From an uncultured Clostridia bacterium (GTDB lineage Bacteria; Bacillota; Clostridia; Lachnospirales; Lachnospiraceae), in the NCBI GenBank assembly GCA_947178045.1, contig CAMWWR010000144.1:1-5636 (forward strand): DNA of 5,636 nt, given 5' to 3'. Position numbers and translations under genes: made by a program. Within the stretch, counting starts at the first letter, position 1; the number at the start of each line of letters is the position of its first letter. Of the stretch, positions 5,461 through 5,636 are shown one piece after another. A model generated the notes under the pieces. That model was not told the DNA's origin. It was given only the letters and a program-made list of their open reading frames with translations, and made no database searches.

Positions 5461-5636
5461 TTACAGATTTCCGTGGCAGGTTCTCGCGATCACGTCGAGC
5501 TGCTGCTCCCTCGTCAGGTCGATGAACTTGACCGCGTAGCCGGAAACGCGGATTGTGAAGTTCGCGTACTCCTCCTTCTCCGGGTGCTCCATCGCGTCGT
5601 ACAGCTTGTCCGTGCCGAACACATTGACGTTGAGAT
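5461..5636 (-). CDS. pflB: Formate C-acetyltransferase (pyruvate formate-lyase), C-terminal end only
   Basis: The last 57 residues and the TAA stop are visible; the gene runs off the right edge. The stretch begins [20 protein letters not shown] and contains the glycyl-radical motif RVSGYAV, with the radical glycine codon at 5539-5541. The end, [22 protein letters not shown], matches PflB C-termini in pattern. The enzyme splits pyruvate with CoA to acetyl-CoA and formate in anaerobic sugar fermentation. The catalytic Cys pair lies outside the window. Only one base separates it from pflA, which encodes its activase, so the two are almost certainly co-transcribed. The identity is firm because both the radical motif and the adjacent activase are present. 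Other glycyl-radical enzymes share the motif, but the adjacent PflA-type activase argues for pyruvate formate-lyase. Confidence 0.95.
   Translation of the reverse strand, partial: LNVNVFGTDKLYDAMEHPEKEEYANFTIRVSGYAVKFIDLTREQQLDVIARTCHGNL

Overview
The window looks like chromosomal DNA from an anaerobic Gram-positive bacterium of the class Clostridia, most likely Lachnospiraceae. This rests on the pyruvate formate-lyase pair, the strong purine-rich Shine-Dalgarno sites, a DUF402 gene, and a zinc-ribbon / DUF5685 / J-domain gene trio that I associate with this family from memory; no search was run. The protein genes on the right are GC-rich, while the intergenic stretches and the DUF402 gene are more AT-rich.

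Layout: one gene lies on the + strand at the left (166-768, DUF402 family). Everything else is on the - strand. Read from the right, in the direction of transcription, these are: the 3' end of pflB (5461-5636, cut by the window edge), pflA (4698-5459), a MATE-family efflux pump (3272-4663), a 227-base gap with a candidate promoter and two hairpins, then a tight three-gene cluster. The cluster is a membrane-anchored zinc-ribbon protein (2649-3044), a DUF5685 protein (1700-2629) and a J-domain/TPR-like co-chaperone (885-1682). It converges on the DUF402 gene across a 116-base gap.

How the genes work together: PflA is the radical-SAM activase that installs the glycyl radical on PflB, whose radical glycine motif is visible at the right edge. 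The MATE gene follows pflA by 34 bases and may be co-transcribed with it. The trio has gaps of 19 bases or fewer and overlapping start/stop signals, so it is probably one translationally coupled operon. No function is established for it. It combines a membrane tether with a Cys4 zinc ribbon, a probably helical protein with two Asp-rich motifs, and a J protein that should recruit DnaK. This is the best candidate here for an undescribed system.

A family of short imperfect palindromes with GGAAGCG / CGCTTCC arms is scattered through the window. Copies lie at 109-138, 831-865 and 4684-4710, with a likely fragment at the left edge. One lies in the DUF402 leader, one between the convergent genes, and one forms the end of the pflA reading frame. 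No tRNA, rRNA, CRISPR array, transposase or phage gene was seen.
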